Origin: Owenia fusiformis
Lineage: Eukaryota > Annelida > Polychaeta > Sabellida > Oweniidae
DNA: 64,000 nucleotides
Direction: 5' to 3'
Assembly (NCBI GenBank): GCA_903813345.2
Contig: CAIIXF020000001.1
Span: 3,846,001-3,910,000, forward strand
Below are positions 24,031 to 37,320 of the stretch, one piece after another. The first letter of the stretch is position 1. Each line of letters begins with the position of its first letter. Below the pieces are notes generated by a model, which was not told where the DNA came from, did not search any database, and worked only from the letters and a program-made list of their open reading frames with translations. The position numbers and the translations under genes are program-made.

Positions 24031-24145
24031 GGCATGAGGGGGGCATGAGACACATAGCAAGGCAACTGCCTCACCTAAAATGTTTTGCCTCACTAATTTT
24101 AATCTTTGCCTCATCTACTGTTATATCCTGGCTATGCCCCCTGCA
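24031..24145. repeat. TTGGCATGAGGG element
   Basis: Contains GGCATGAGGGGGGCATGAG, AAGGCAACTGCCTCACC, three further GCCTCA(C/T) monomers, and an end TATCCTGGCTATGCCCCC that looks like the inverse of hAT-like GGGGGCATAGCCAGGATA termini. A related fragment sits at 21313. Confidence 0.5.
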
Positions 24146-27100
24146 TGTATGTATATGAGATGCTTTAAAATAATTTAGGTACTCTAAAACCAAATAGATT
24201 ACCCATACTACCCTTTGCCTTTGACAAAATAGGCTTTAAATACACTCTTTAAATGTACCCTTTTCAATCAGGAATTGTTGTCTAAAATGACCACTCATCT
24301 GTCTTTATGCATTATGTAGTTGACATTCATTAGAAATTAAAAAAAGATTCTTTTGGGGTCATTGAGATATTATTTGGTACAAAACTGTAAAATCATTTTA
24401 TTAACTCAGAGGGCTATGAATCCTACTAGTCTCTGGTTCTCAGGGTTATATTCCAACTAAATAAAGCCAAGGGATGTAAATGTGATAAAGTAAAAAGCAA
24501 TTTCTTTCATGATCTAACTTTATATAGCGTTGCCCCTTTAACTCTACTTTGTATGACATTTCCGTCAAAGGAAGTTGAGACAGTACCAGACCTCCATCCT
24601 TATGTTAGCAATTTACTTAACAGTCAGAACAGATTCTTTAGACTTAACAAAAATAGAGGTAAAAACACACAGGAACACATTCTATCACTTCAACTAACAT
24701 ATGGCTTTCATAAGACACCAGTTCAAGCAAGAGATAATGAAAATATAAAAAATATCACCTAGGCTCTCTGTCTTGTAAATATTTTTTTCAAGGTGAAATG
24801 TTAGTGAGCTACTTATCTAACAGGGCCAAACACTCCAGGAGAGATGTCTTGGATTGCACCTGGGATTGCCAAATTTGGTAAAATATTTGAGTCCTCTGTG
24901 TTATTCAATCTCTTAGGCAGCAGGGAGACATGAGCATCAACACTTGGTACTAATCTCTATCTGTCTCCAGACTTATATTACACACTTAGACTTAGCATAT
25001 GTCTCTTACTTACCACTGGTGAGGAGCTTTCTGAAGTTCCTTTAGCACTTTGATCTTGAGTAACCAGTTGGCTTTGTCAAATATAACATCATTATAGCTA
25101 ACCACATCATGGACAAACCTGGTCCCCCACACCCTGACTACATATACAAAGCATAAATCAACATGCAAAACAAACCTCTTAAAACATTATATATGGAGGA
25201 AGATTTCTGCTTTGTCTTTGATCATTTTACTAATTAAAGTGGCACTGTATGATCGTGTTCCTAATTAAAGTGGCGCTGTATCTTTCTTGAATGTTTGTGA
25301 AGAAAATGAACATGTCTTTGAATACTGATGTTAGTGTGCCAAATGTTATGAATCTCACAATTAAATGACTCATGTAAAGGGACTCTTTGAAGATGGGGAG
25401 TGTGTCTTTTTATTTGACAAAACAGAAATCAGTTCTCCAACTTCCTTCCATTTACGGATCTACTTTTCAAAAAGAGAAATTCTTCAAGTTTTTTTCAAGT
25501 TTATCTATTTTTAGTATTGCTATTACAGGAAGCTAAAGGACATAATGAACGAGGCCTTTGGTTGATAGTGCAAGCTAAATAAGAAGCTTAAATCTGTCAT
25601 TCCCTCATACAAGCAAGATAATGTACATCAAATCAAAGATTTATCAGAAATAATCCATGGATTATAATCCAATCAGCACAATTTTGTCAACAGGACGCCT
25701 AATATGAAATGTTCAAAATCAATAAAGGTTCACAATGAGAAGTCAGAATATAATTTGGTTATTAAGTAATTTGGTCTTTAATGAAGACTTGGTATTACAT
25801 GAAAAGCCTTGCGTGTGTAAGACAGAAGAAGAGACATAAGCTCCTCATTTTTTTGTTTTTGTATCTGCCCATCTTGGATTTCCAAAGTATGAATTAGGTT
25901 TTCATCACACAGGAAAGCCAATGTGGCACATGTAATGGCTGTCCCAGTCATTTAAGACATTTTGTAAAAAACATGTTTATCATTTTTGCCACTTAAGTTG
26001 TACGTGGTGGTTCAAGTTTTAAACATTGTATGAATTTCCGAATTTCAATATTTTTTACTCATCTGGAATATGTGATTAGGTTGAGTTAACTGTTATACTG
26101 CCTTCTATCTGTTGCACCTTCAAGCCTCTCACATTTCTCAGCTGGCTTGCAGGATTCTGACATTTCAATCAACAGGAGATGCAGTTTTCAGTAAATTCTT
26201 CTTATTAATGACTTTCAAGTTGAGATCCATTGCCAGGTATGATATGGAAACAGGTACAGTGTATAATTAAATGTGAAACAACACTTTGAAACAGAGAGTG
26301 TGAAATTGGAAGCATTACCTTTCAAAAAGCATGCTCAGGTCTCTTTTACGATCCTAATTTTAATATCTGAAAAAGGATTCAGAAATATGATGCAGAAATG
26401 TTCAAATTCATTAAAATAGGACAAGGATACATTGCTTTTGACAAAATTATTGCAAAATCACCTAAAAGTCGAAGCAATATCATGGAATAAATTCTGAACT
26501 GTAAAAGATCAAAAAATATTGTAAATTGGCAAAAAATGAGCTATGTGTTTTTTCATGGGACTAGAGCACTTGTATGTGGAAATAAGCACTTCACATTATA
26601 ATTATTTTCTGTTTTTCAAAACTCTGAATGCATGTGAATAAAGTTAAAGTAATAACCCCATCCCCAGGGGTGTCCTCCAGGGGCCTTTTGAGTATTTGGT
26701 GGCATTTAGAAGACCTGTAAACCACCTCATAATAATCACAACTTCGAAGATTTATATTTAAGGAAACCACAATTTATTTCCAATGTTTTTTTGAACAGCA
26801 CAATCAACTCTGTTAAACGTTAAGAGTTAAAGAGTTAAGACAGCCTACTCTGTTTTTGTCATCTAAAGAAGGCCAAGGAATTTTCACGCACCTTACCAAT
26901 GCTATAATTTGTTTTATTTTTTAGGAGGATTAGAGGCATTTCATACAGGAAACACCTGAAGTGAAACCCCATATTCCATGAAACTATATACAGTTTATAG
27001 TTTTGACATCTGACAGATCAAACGAGGTCAGTTCAAGATATTTGAGTTGTACATTGCATTCAACATCATGACTTTAAAAAGTAATATTACCCTTACCCTC

Positions 27101-27180
27101 TGGGCCTCAAGGAATAGTACCTGTTGAAGTGACACAGGTCACAGGAAAAAATATTTATATGGTATTTAATCACTGAAAAG
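24146..27180. other. Unassigned AT-rich sequence
   Basis: No gene or repeat recognised. The 69-codon frame at 24553-24762 has no recognisable features. Confidence 0.35.
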
Positions 27181-27182
27181 TA

Positions 27183-27455
27183 AGGTGTCACATCAAAAAG
27201 TTGATATACAAACCAATATATTCCCCATGCTGTCACACCAACAGAAAGGTGTTACACCATTCATGGAGTAGGGTGTCAAAGCAGATAATTCTTGAGATGG
27301 GTGTCAAATCAAACTATACACAACCAGATTTCAAATCAATATTTTTACAGGCATTGTGTCACATCAACATATTCCTGAGTAGGGTGTCAGTTCAAATACA
27401 TCTTTTAGTCATGTGTCACATCAATATATTCAATTCTTGAGGAAAGTGTCACTAC
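27183..27455. repeat. Degenerate minisatellite (GGTGTCACATCAA type)
   Basis: Eight or nine imperfect repeats of GTGTCACATCAA followed by ATATTC and TGAGTAGG, at irregular 25-58 bp spacing (about 27184, 27228, 27250, 27276, 27301, 27356, 27385, 27413, 27447). Old and decayed. Confidence 0.6.
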
Positions 27456-30400
27456 TTATTTCCCTAAAGACTCCAACATGACACCAATAACCTTTCAAAG
27501 GGGTCCACCATTGTGGGCTTTCATAATTGGCTTTCAGCATGGGTGTTCAATCATCATGGGCTTTCATGGCTTCCATGGGTTCATATTCAGAGATGGGAGT
27601 CACAACATACATTACATGTATGTACATGTACTACTGCAACCAAATCCAGTCCTCATTTTCTATCTTTTACGGACATTTCCAATTCTTTCAATCTAGCTTT
27701 CTGCTGCATAGCACTGTTGGCTTAACCATCATATCTGCCATCTGGAAATATAGGTAATAACAATCAATATAAGTCTGGTAAGTAAGGCAATACTGCAGCA
27801 TGATGTAATAGATGGAAGGCAGTGTAAGTTGCATCAGTAGCATACTATTGGACGTCTTCAGGCAAAATTGTGGCAGTTTTAACACTTTAATGGCCTGGTA
27901 CAAGTGTGAAATATTTCAACATTTCACTTTGATTTATGGAAGAAAAGAGAAATAAACATCAACATGTACTGTATATACTGACAGACAGATGGATCATCAT
28001 ACTTTATCATACACCTTAACATCCTGTTAACAGGTATCTTGGATCCTGTGATCTGATTGGTCAAAAAGAGGTTAATAATTTATTATATCGAACAGTAAGT
28101 AGAAAAATTTGTATTTACACCTCCTGGAAATCTAATTTCAAGGTTTCCTTTTTTTATAGATTACTGAACTCAGGGGGCAAGTATTGTGCCATTATCTTTT
28201 GCATTCAGTCCATAATGGGCTGAACCATTCAAAGTTATCAGGATGTCCTGAGAATATTGATCCAAATGATAACAGTAGGACATTCAATTTGAATTTCCCA
28301 GGAGTTAAGGTTTTGATATTTGGATGGCCCAGCTCCAGGCATTTTGATGTATTTTTGATACCAAATTCAAGGACGGTCACAATAAAAGGAAATGAATGAG
28401 GGGTTCAGTATTTCAAACTCAAGTATTACTTGGGGGAGGGGGAGCTGGTACAAAATCGTAATTGATGTCCAGAAAGTGGAATATTTGAAGTTAAAATTTT
28501 TTGTCGATCTCCTGGTTGGGGGTACACCATGGTATACACCATGACATGTACTAAAGTTTGTTGACCTTTTATTCATCGAAAGTTCATACCACATACTCTA
28601 GTGTGATTCTGAAACATCATTTCTGTTATGATAATCTAACATATAATATTTTCAAACTTCATTATATATCCCACAAATCTGAGATGCTCACACATATAAC
28701 CCTTCAGATATGAATTCAATTATATACCCTATATTTTTCATTTTCTCATTTAGCCCAAAGCTTTTAATGTTTTCTTGTTTTGATAATGGTGACATGTGAG
28801 TTAACAGGCATTGAAAATGTACCCTTTCCATAAGTTTCATTTTGCCTTTCCTCCATCTATAGTATACTACAACAAGCCTATTGATCCTATTGTATCCAGA
28901 ATATGGAACAGGAGAGAGTGTTCATTTTATGAGGAGTTCATTTGAGACTTTAATGTTCACAAATATTAGTAACATACTGAATTTTACAAAAATATCTATA
29001 TTGTTATTACTATAGATTAGTATAGTATACTTGGTAACGTAAAGGTTAACCAGTTCATTATTATAAAAATGGATATGATAATCAATAGTTAATACTTTTA
29101 ATGGAGTAACATAATACATTCTAAACACGGATATGCCGGTTATGTGTATTTATGTGTATGTATGTTTATACCGGCAGAAGTGCGAACTTAACGATTTATA
29201 GGAAATGAAGAGATAAGTTCAACTTATGAGACATTCATGTTTTTATCACAGATCAAGAATGACTTGAAGTAATGTCATAAAAACATTTAATCATCATTAT
29301 CAATCTAATGTGATATGTTACTGCCTTCACATAGACATGGGGAATTGTCATTTTGGAAGTGAACCAAGTCACCTGTACTGTATAGTGTCTTCAAAAGGAT
29401 AAGTCAATTCATATACTTTCTGGGACAATACCACAGACATGTACTACACTTCCGACAGTTACTATTTATAGGATTAATTCTAGGGACCACTTCAGTATTT
29501 ATTTATGAATGGCTGTATGAGATAAATCCTTCAATAAGTATATCTAAATTCTAATATCTTGAATTGCTCCCTTGTGCGTGTCCTTAATAACTTCTGGCAT
29601 TGTTCCATTGACATTACTACCTACCACAAAAACACATGCTCTTTCACTAGATTATGAGCTTATAAATACACTTTAATTGATCAATCAGAATATCAAATGG
29701 CAATTATAGAACACGTGCAAAGTGTGAATTATTTAGAATTTATTCCAAATATATCCTTAATGTTTATATTTTGCAAAGTTCAAGGGGCCAGACTAATGGC
29801 CTAGATTTTTGGTCTCTGAAATATGGTAACTGCGTTCATCAAAAATTAAGTTTATATAAACTTTATGTAATGTACATTATTTTTTATGGGACCTCTAGTT
29901 ATATAATGGGAGGGTTTGGATATAGAGTTTATCCCGAGGGAAAGATATATATTTCTTGACAGACTGCTTCAGGCAGATTTCAGTTTTACACCACTGTTAT
30001 CTCCCTGAAACTGAATCAGATAAATTAAATAAAAGTTAAGAAGTATATGTATAATACATGTTATTTTCCTCTACATCCAAAAGAGAATTTTGGGTAATAA
30101 ATATATAATATTATGCATATGTCATTTCCCCCACCTCCTTAAAGGAGAGGCCCACACTTCCTTTATGAAGCTGCATCATATAGTATTTACAAGATGTTTT
30201 TGAGTTACAGCAGGATGAAGGAAGGGAATAGGTTTGAACTCTATGTCAGTTATGTATATGTACGGGATATACATGTCAAGTTGAACTTCATTAATACAAT
30301 AGTGGAATTTTTCATTCATAAAAAGTATTTCTAAAGTGCATTTTACAAAAAGGTTTTGACTATCAGTGAAATCAATAGCTTTCTAGAAAACCCATGGTCT

Positions 30401-30916
30401 AATGGAGGCCCAAGGTAGCTGATACTCCATCTATTGACATTAACCAATTGTTTTATTTCTCAGGGCCGTTCCCAAGGGGATATGTACTAGATAGCTTTAC
30501 CATTAAATCATGGTTCTGGTTTTGTTGCACAGTAGGAGATAAGTCCTGGGTAAAAACTATGTGAATATAAATAATGGATGTGTCAATACATTGACACCAG
30601 ATTATAACCTCAATGGAGCTATTGTATTGATATTCAGGTCATTCAGTCCTTGGGTAAAAACCAAACATAGACTCATTCAGTTTGAACAATAAAATAAGGT
30701 CAATGGAAATAAAGTAATATACATGTGCATGTATTGTTGATATCTACTGGTAAATCTTAAAGAAATTGGAGACCAATGTCTCAAGTACTGTATGTACCCT
30801 TTCCAACATTTAGTTTCATTTAATGTATAAGGCGCTGATATTTAGGGTATAAGTATATTTCTTTAATGGTGAAGTATAATATTGCCAATGTTTTTGCTCC
30901 TACATCTTGATCCATT
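27456..30916. other. Unassigned sequence
   Basis: No gene recognised. Three overlapping frames at 27478-27757 and a pair on opposite strands at 28184-28399 are shadows of one another with no recognisable domain. Confidence 0.35.
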
Positions 30917-30921
30917 AAAGT

Positions 30922-31226
30922 CACTGGGGGGTATCGTGATGCAACAACACCGTGTTGTTGCATCAAGATGGCCAGACTTCCGGTGATAGATTTTCGTACG
31001 ATGTTTTGTTTTCCCAATTTAAACCCATTTCTAGGACGAGTTGCTCAATAATCATACACATGCAGTTAGCGCATGATCTATATTTTAAAAAACTGTCATT
31101 GGTATACATGTAGCATCATCAAGAAGCGATAAATTCGTGGTTTTAATTCCTCACTATTGATGCAACAACACCACTCTGTTTCTTATCGATGATGCAACAA
31201 CACCAATGTGCTGATGCAAAAACGCC
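30922..31226 (+). repeat. Left terminal inverted repeat with five 14-mer sites
   Basis: GATGCAACAACAC at 30938, its inverse to 30964, GATGCAACAACACC at 31159 and 31191, and the decayed GATGCAAAAACGCC at 31213. The mirrored right end has the same five at matching distances, suggesting transposase-binding sites. Confidence 0.8.
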
Positions 31227-31957
31227 AATATAATGTATCATTGAACAACAAGAGAAACTATTTTATGTTCTGTTTACAGGTGTAGGTCGGGACATGAATA
31301 AAACGCGCGATTCAGTGGTCCATGAACGAAACGTATTTTGTTAGGTTTCTTTGTCTATATCAAAGTTAAAAGGATATACAAGGCAAACTAAATAAAGTAC
31401 AGAATCCCCGGGAGGCAATCTCATTGATATTGTATCTGAAAAATAAAGATTATACATTTTCTAAATTAAATACCCTTGATTTACCGTATGGAAATTGCTT
31501 ACAAATAACTAATATAATTTTGGAAAGACAACAGATATCAGTCATTTTGTGTTGTTAGTACCTCAATTGAAATACTCAATTCACTGAAATATTCGATTCT
31601 GATTGGGTGATTAGCGGTCAAAATTATGTACTGTTGACCGCTACTAGGTACTGTTGACCGCTACTTCTGAAAAAAAGTTTCATGACGTCACAAAAAACAT
31701 GGAAGACGGACATTTTGTAAACGTTGATGAAAATGACTTTACTAGGCGACAAGTATAGGCAAAAATACAAATAGAAACTTAAAATTAACATTAATTCACT
31801 AACGAGTACGCCGTGATGTGCCAAATACAGAGTTAAGCTACTTGCACTGTCTCCATATATTCTAAAAGAAATATTGCTAACGTGGTTCGGAGAAAAGGTT
31901 GTGAAATGAAGATTGATGATTGTCGTCTCTCGTATGAGTTTACTCGGACTAACAAAA

Positions 31958-32123
31958 CAATTGTAGACCTCTCCATTCGATCAACCGTCAAAATCATATA
32001 CCTCGACTGTAAACCTTGAAACTACTGTTGACCTCGACCTTCGGTCTCTGTCAACAGTAGTTTTTCGGTTTACAGTCTCGGTATACAATTATGCCGGTTG
32101 GCCTCTGGGGAGGTCAACAATTG
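31958..32123. repeat. Internal long hairpin 1
   Basis: Starts and ends at CAATTG. The left half (CAATTGTAGACCTC, CTGTAAACC, CTACTGTTGACC) pairs with the right half (TCAACAGTAG, GGTTTACAG, GGTCAACAATTG), giving a hairpin of about 166 bp. Confidence 0.75.
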
Positions 32124-32346
32124 TAAACTGTTGACCACTACTAGGTACTGTTGACCCTTATTTTTGAAAAATTGTTTTTTTAATGTTGAATTTTTTTTAG
32201 TTTTGAAAAAATAAGTTGTGTAAAAAATTACAAGTATTCGACGGTTTGGGGATTTTTTTTCTAAAATATGATGCCTTTATCAAATATGTTCATGTGATAT
32301 TCGATTATATATTCGTCCAATTATTATATTATTTGGACTAACAGAA

Positions 32347-32478
32347 CAATTGTTAACCTCTCTTTTCGGTCAACTGGCAAAAGTGTCCTCGACCTCTGGT
32401 CTTGATCAACAGTACTTTCAAGGTTTACAGTATCGGTATACAATTTTGCCAGTTGACCTTAAGAGAGGTCTACAATTG
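32347..32478. repeat. Internal long hairpin 2
   Basis: A second copy of the same palindromic unit, bounded by CAATTG and shortened to about 132 bp. It is followed by GTATATTATATCC and the TTCGGACTAACA spacer that also precedes the other copies. Confidence 0.75.
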
Positions 32479-32521
32479 TATATTATATCCTTCAAATTAT
32501 TATATTCTTCGGACTAACAAA

Positions 32522-32673
32522 TAATTGTTAACTTCTCTATTCGGTCAACTGGCCAAAGTGTATACCTCAACAGTAAACCCTGAGAGTACTGTTGACCTCG
32601 ACCTCCGAACTTTCAAGAATTACAGTATCGGTATACAATTTTGCCAGTTGACCTCAAGAGAGGTCTACAATTG
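32522..32673. repeat. Internal long hairpin 3
   Basis: Third copy, about 152 bp. Frames of 92 and 68 codons overlapping it are products of this repeat rather than genes. Confidence 0.7.
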
Positions 32674-33649
32674 TATATTGTATATCCTTTGTTATCCCAC
32701 CCAAAGTATGATGTCATATATCAAGCTGAAGAGTTGTATACGCTGCTCAGGAGTTTACGCTATCCAGGAGTTGTACATCGTTCTCAAGAGTTGTATAGGA
32801 TGAGTGTTGGTTTAGTGACATTGCAGTTATACAATGCTATTATATAAAGGTTATTTACTGAGAGGGATTCAATATTGGTTTTATTTCGAGAGACAATATG
32901 ATATTTCCCGAGGGCCTGGGATATCTTGGATAACTGTACCCCTATCAATTTACCTTTTTGGGCCCTAAATCTTTTTGTTCACTTTTGTTTACCTTTTTAC
33001 TCAGTCGGAGAGAAGGAATCCAAAGAGAGCAATAATTCTACATGTGCGTCGTGCAAGATTTCCATTAAACGTGTAACTAAACGGCCTCTCTAATAAAGTC
33101 AATTAGACATTTTTACACGTTGGCTCTCCAAATTGGAGGAAATAAAGAATCATATCATATTATATCATAGATGAAGCAATCATCCCATCAACATAAACTC
33201 ACGAATGTCACAGTTTTAGTTTTAGTTATAATTTGATAAACATTGGTAACGTACATCTTCTAGTTTATCACTGTTCCAAGGATGGATTACAGATAATATC
33301 ATGATAATATCCAATAGCTCATCATGTTTACCGAGAACGAAAGATGTTTGTCCACCATTTTGAATGATACTAACTGGAGTCAGGGTCATCAAGCTATGGA
33401 ACAGTGGTTTATGAAAATAGATTGGGTTACTATAGCTTGCCATGTTAAAGGCGATTGAACTATGTTATAGAACAACGTCCAGTACATTATAATATGTAAA
33501 AGTATACATTTTTGAAAATACATATAAAGGATCTTCGCCCGCAGGACGTGTATTTATGGGTAGGCTAATTGGTAACGTTGTTGCAATAGTAGCATTTAAA
33601 AATCTGTTCCTCTCGAGATTTATGGTGTTCTGAAATTATACTATTAATT

Positions 33650-33953
33650 GGTGTTGCTGCATCATTGCTCAAATCTAGAGGGGTGTTGTTGCATCTTCGG
33701 TTTGGTGTTGTTGCATCAATAGTGAGGAACTAAAACCGTGAACTTATTGCTTCTTGGTGATGGTACATGTATACTAATGACAGTTTCTTTAAATATAGAT
33801 CGTGCGCTAACTGCACGTGTATGGTTATTGAGCAACTCGTCCTAGAAATGGGTTTAATTGGGGAAACAAAATATCGTACGAAAATCTATCACCGGAAGTC
33901 TGGCCATCTTGATGCAACAACACGGTGTTGTTGCATCACGATACTCCCCAGTG
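33650..33953 (-). repeat. Right terminal inverted repeat
   Basis: Inverse of 30922-31226, with inverted 14-mers at 33650 (GGTGTTGCTGCATC), 33682, 33704 and the terminal palindrome at 33911-33937. Confidence 0.8.
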
Positions 33954-33958
33954 AAAGT

Positions 33959-34470
33959 GTTCCAATTAATCAAATAGTGGTTTAGTTCTTGAAGAATATG
34001 TTAAGGGGCTAGTTGAGTAGGGGCAGGGGTGGCAGGGATGGTTGGAGCAAGGACCTCTACCAAATCGAGTACAATCCCCCATTATGGGTTTAACATCTTT
34101 CTTCCTTTATGATCTATAACATGGGTCAGATGAAAAAAAAGAATACCGTTTGTCAACTTAATTTGTCAAATTGGGCAAAATCGGCAAAGATTTAATTTGG
34201 TGAATTTAGTAGATCAATCAAACATCATTCACTTTTTTTTGCAATTCGCCAAAGTCACCAAATTAAATTGGTCGCCAAACTAGAAATCGCCAACTCCACA
34301 GAGTAGCAAATCCCAACAAACACAATATAAATCATGAATCTGTACAGTCACTATATAAAATTAACCATTTTACTCTTCCCTTCAATAAATTTTGGAGATC
34401 ACTGTCGTATCATGTAACCATACTTTAAATACTATATAAATATACATCCAAATATCTCTAAGTAATGGCG
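33959..34470. other. Unassigned sequence
   Basis: No gene recognised. Several TTGCCAAATT-like direct and inverted words occur at 34155-34290. Confidence 0.35.
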
Positions 34471-35120
34471 AATTCCTGCTCTAGGTAGCCATTTTGAATT
34501 TTCTGAGGTTCAAATCAGAAAAACAATACCATATTGTGATCTTCTCTAAAATTCCTTCAATTTGAGTATAATATAGCCATACTTCTAAGAGATCGGAAAA
34601 TTATTGTGAAATCCAACATAAGGCAGCCATTTTGAATTTTACAAGGCCCGAATCAGAAAACTGATACATTGATCAATGTTTGCAATCTACTCTAAATTGC
34701 CTTTCATTTGAGTATAATAAAGCTGTACTTCAAAAACCTCTAAAAATTAGTGCAAATTCCTGTTTTTCCCTCATAGCCTCTGGGGGTCAGGGTGAAAAAG
34801 GTGGATATATGTGAAATAGATAGATAGTTGTAAATATACTACCAAAATTTCAAATAATAATATTTACTACTTTGGTTTAAAATGAAAAACATAAGATTTT
34901 TGTGAAAAATTTCCATCATTTTTAGAGCGATGGCCATCTTGAAAATTTCTTTTTGCGTAAAACTATTCATACCTTTCCACCAAATGTGAAGAAAATCTGT
35001 CATCTAGTCTTCCAGACAGACAGATGGACAGATGGATTGACTGACAGACGGACAGACTGACAGATGGAAGGACGGATAGAGGGCTTCACTATATCCCCAG
35101 AGAACTGCGTTCATTGGGAT
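34471..35120 (-). repeat. ATGGCGGC-family repeat, long degenerate copy
   Basis: Two to three decayed units with GGTAGCCATTTTGAATTTTC, GGCAGCCATTTTGAATTTTA and CGATGGCCATCTTGAAAATT. They are followed by a GACAGACGGACAG simple repeat and a terminal segment (CTATATCCCCAGAGAACTGC) that is the inverse of the leader at 3895-3926. Confidence 0.7.
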
Positions 35121-35784
35121 AATCAAGTTGACTAACAGTATATAGGAATTATAAAGATTTGCTTTAAGGATAAGCTCCAAATTTTCGTGACATTTTTTGA
35201 ATAAAACTATGTATTTTCTTTCAAATACAAATATTCATCTATTAGTATTTAATTTATTTTCAGGACAGATGGACAGACTCACAAATGTGGGGCTTTTCTT
35301 TATCTCTTTCAAACTCCATAAGTTGGTATAATAAATCAAGAAAGGAATATATTTAAACTATTTGTAAAACTAATTAATTTTATTTATATAATACATTTGT
35401 TAATATAATCCCATTCATATTATTCCAACAGATACAACCAATTAGAACATATAGAACCTTTATTAGCGGCTTAACATCAATATTTTTCTTCTTAAATGTA
35501 TTTATATTTCATATTGGTGTCAGTAAACCATACAACAAACAGTAGTAACAATGAACAAATTAGCAATCTCGACCATAACGAGTTGACAATGGTGTAAATG
35601 CAGTTAGGGGGTTGGATTGAAAAATCAAAATTCATAAAAAAAACTTGATAAAAAAACGTCAAATTTATGGGTTAACCTCCAATTTTCTCACTCAAAAAAT
35701 CACTACTGTTAGTTAAACTAATATTGTTATACTGTTTAATCTACTCATCTTACTCAAACATACCTCCAGGATTAGAAAAATGGA
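35121..35784. other. Unassigned AT-rich sequence
   Basis: Nothing recognised. Confidence 0.35.
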
Positions 35785-35790
35785 TGCAGT

Positions 35791-35945
35791 CCAGGTCTGT
35801 TGCCAGTCTTTTGCAAAGGGGGAGTTCCAGGGGGTTCATATATGAAAATTTTGGCTCAAAATCACTTGAAATATGCTCAAAATGGTGAAAATTGCATGAT
35901 TTTGAAAGAACTTTTGGTCAAACCAAACCACCCTGACTATTGGGC
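35791..35945. mobile_element. hAT-like MITE, copy 2 (155 bp, 6-bp TSD)
   Basis: Diverged copy of 7541-7747 sharing GTTCCAGGGGGTTCA-type, AAAATCACTT and AATGGTGAAAA blocks in order. TGCAGT is duplicated at both edges (35785-35790, 35946-35951), so it inserted independently. The ends are decayed (CCAGGTCTGTTGCCAG, CTGACTATTGGGC). Confidence 0.75.
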
Positions 35946-35951
35946 TGCAGT

Positions 35952-36930
35952 CACACAATAATCTTTACTGCACAATCAATCAGATTTACGAGATTGTATT
36001 TTCAAGTCTACCTCTTGACACTTCCCCCACCATTACTGGTTGAAAGTCACTCACATCCATTTCAGAAAGTGGGAATATTCCACAACCACACACATATACA
36101 AAACACTCATAATTCATCATTTGTACTTGACAGATAAATATATCTTGGTTCAGTTTGAGATGCAAAATTGATACTGTCATTTGGCCTCCAGTTAATATTG
36201 TGATTTACATGGCTTTATCTCTCTTGCAGAATGACTCTTATTATGTGTCTATCAAATGTTGAGTTCACAAAGTTATAATATAAACATTGTACAATTTTAA
36301 AAGATTTTATACACCCATAATGAAGAGGATTTGGGGCTCTGGGGGTTCACTCTGAATACTTTGGGTAGGTATGTGCCCCGGTATGTGTGTAGCACAGCCA
36401 ATTTTGGCTTTGGGCATAAACCATGGAACCCCCCCCCTGGATTTGGGGTGTTTGAAATCTCAGGGCATTCCACATCAAGTACATAAGGCATTTCCATGTT
36501 ATCTAAGGGGATATTATTAGGGATATTATTACATAATGAGTTCAAAATGTACTTTATGTGCCTTTTCAAAGCAATCGTGTGTGTCATTTCCACTGACTGT
36601 TTATTGACCATAGTATTTAGGATAAATAACAGATAAGTGAATGGTAGAAATGAAACTTGCAATGTACATTACAATGTGCTATGTCAATGGTACCTAATGT
36701 CAGTCAGAATTAAAATATATTCCTGACAAGGACGACCTTGATAATACATACAGTAGTATTCAATATCAAATTCAATATAAGAAATAACAATTCAGAAGAG
36801 AACAGGAAAATAGTTACCTATTTAATGGTTTGATATTGGTTCTTTAAAAGACAGCTTCAGCATCATTTACTCAACGCTCTGACACTTTAAGGCACTAACA
36901 TGACAAAATGTCACCATCAAGTTGCTCACA
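35952..36930. other. Unassigned sequence
   Basis: Frames at 35940-36180 (both strands) and a 121-codon minus frame at 36297-36662 lack recognisable domains. A C run sits at about 36430. Confidence 0.35.
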
Positions 36931-37320
36931 ATAGTTTTGAATTTCTGAGAACTTGTAGAAGATTTTGATAAAAAAAATTGGTCAATATGAAGCAAGTTGA
37001 AAAATACATTTTGACCTTTTTTGACCTGGAGCAGGTCATTGAATGTCAAATCTCTCATCTTTAGTCAGATTTGAACTTCTAAGATCTTGTAGATGATTTT
37101 GAAATAAAAATTTGGTCAATTTGAAGCAAGTTGAAAAAAGACCTTTTTGACATTCTTTATCTTTAACCTTTTTTGACCTTGAGAAGGTCATTGAAGGTCA
37201 AATCTTAAATTTAAAATCAGATTTGAATTTTTTTGACAATTTGTAGATGATTTCGAAAAAAAATTAAGTCAGTCGAAACAGTATTTGTTAAGTTATTGGA
37301 AGTTGTAAAAATTTGTTAGA
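36931..37320. repeat. ~134-154-bp tandem repeat, about 2.5 copies
   Basis: The landmark TTGTAGA(A/T)GATTT recurs at 36953, 37087 and 37241. Each unit also has TTGGTCAAT, GAAGCAAGTTGAAAAA, TTTTTTGACCT, GGTCATTGAA(T/G)GTCAAATC and CAGATTTGAA. It may be a distant relative of the ATGGCGGC family, but it lacks that motif. Confidence 0.7.

Larger units (their letters stand above)
30922..33953. mobile_element. 3,032-bp TIR transposon, non-autonomous, 5-bp TSD
   Basis: Terminal inverted repeats of about 305 bp (30922-31226, 33650-33953) begin CACTGGGGGGTATCGTGATG. AAAGT is duplicated exactly at both edges (30917-30921, 33954-33958). The motif GATGCAACAACACC recurs in both ends in mirrored order. At each tip two copies face each other to make a perfect 13-bp-arm palindrome with a 1-base loop. 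The interior holds three long hairpins and no transposase-like frame. CACW termini plus a 5-bp duplication fit Transib/RAG-type elements, or hAT elements with 5-bp duplications; this is not settled. Confidence 0.9.

Noticed and set aside
32525-32847. 92- and 68-codon frames
   Set aside because: They run through the third internal hairpin of the 3-kb transposon and share its repeats.
30922-33953. An intact RAG-like or other transposase gene
   Set aside because: No frame in the element exceeds about 92 codons and none resembles a transposase; any Transib/RAG link rests only on ends and duplication length.
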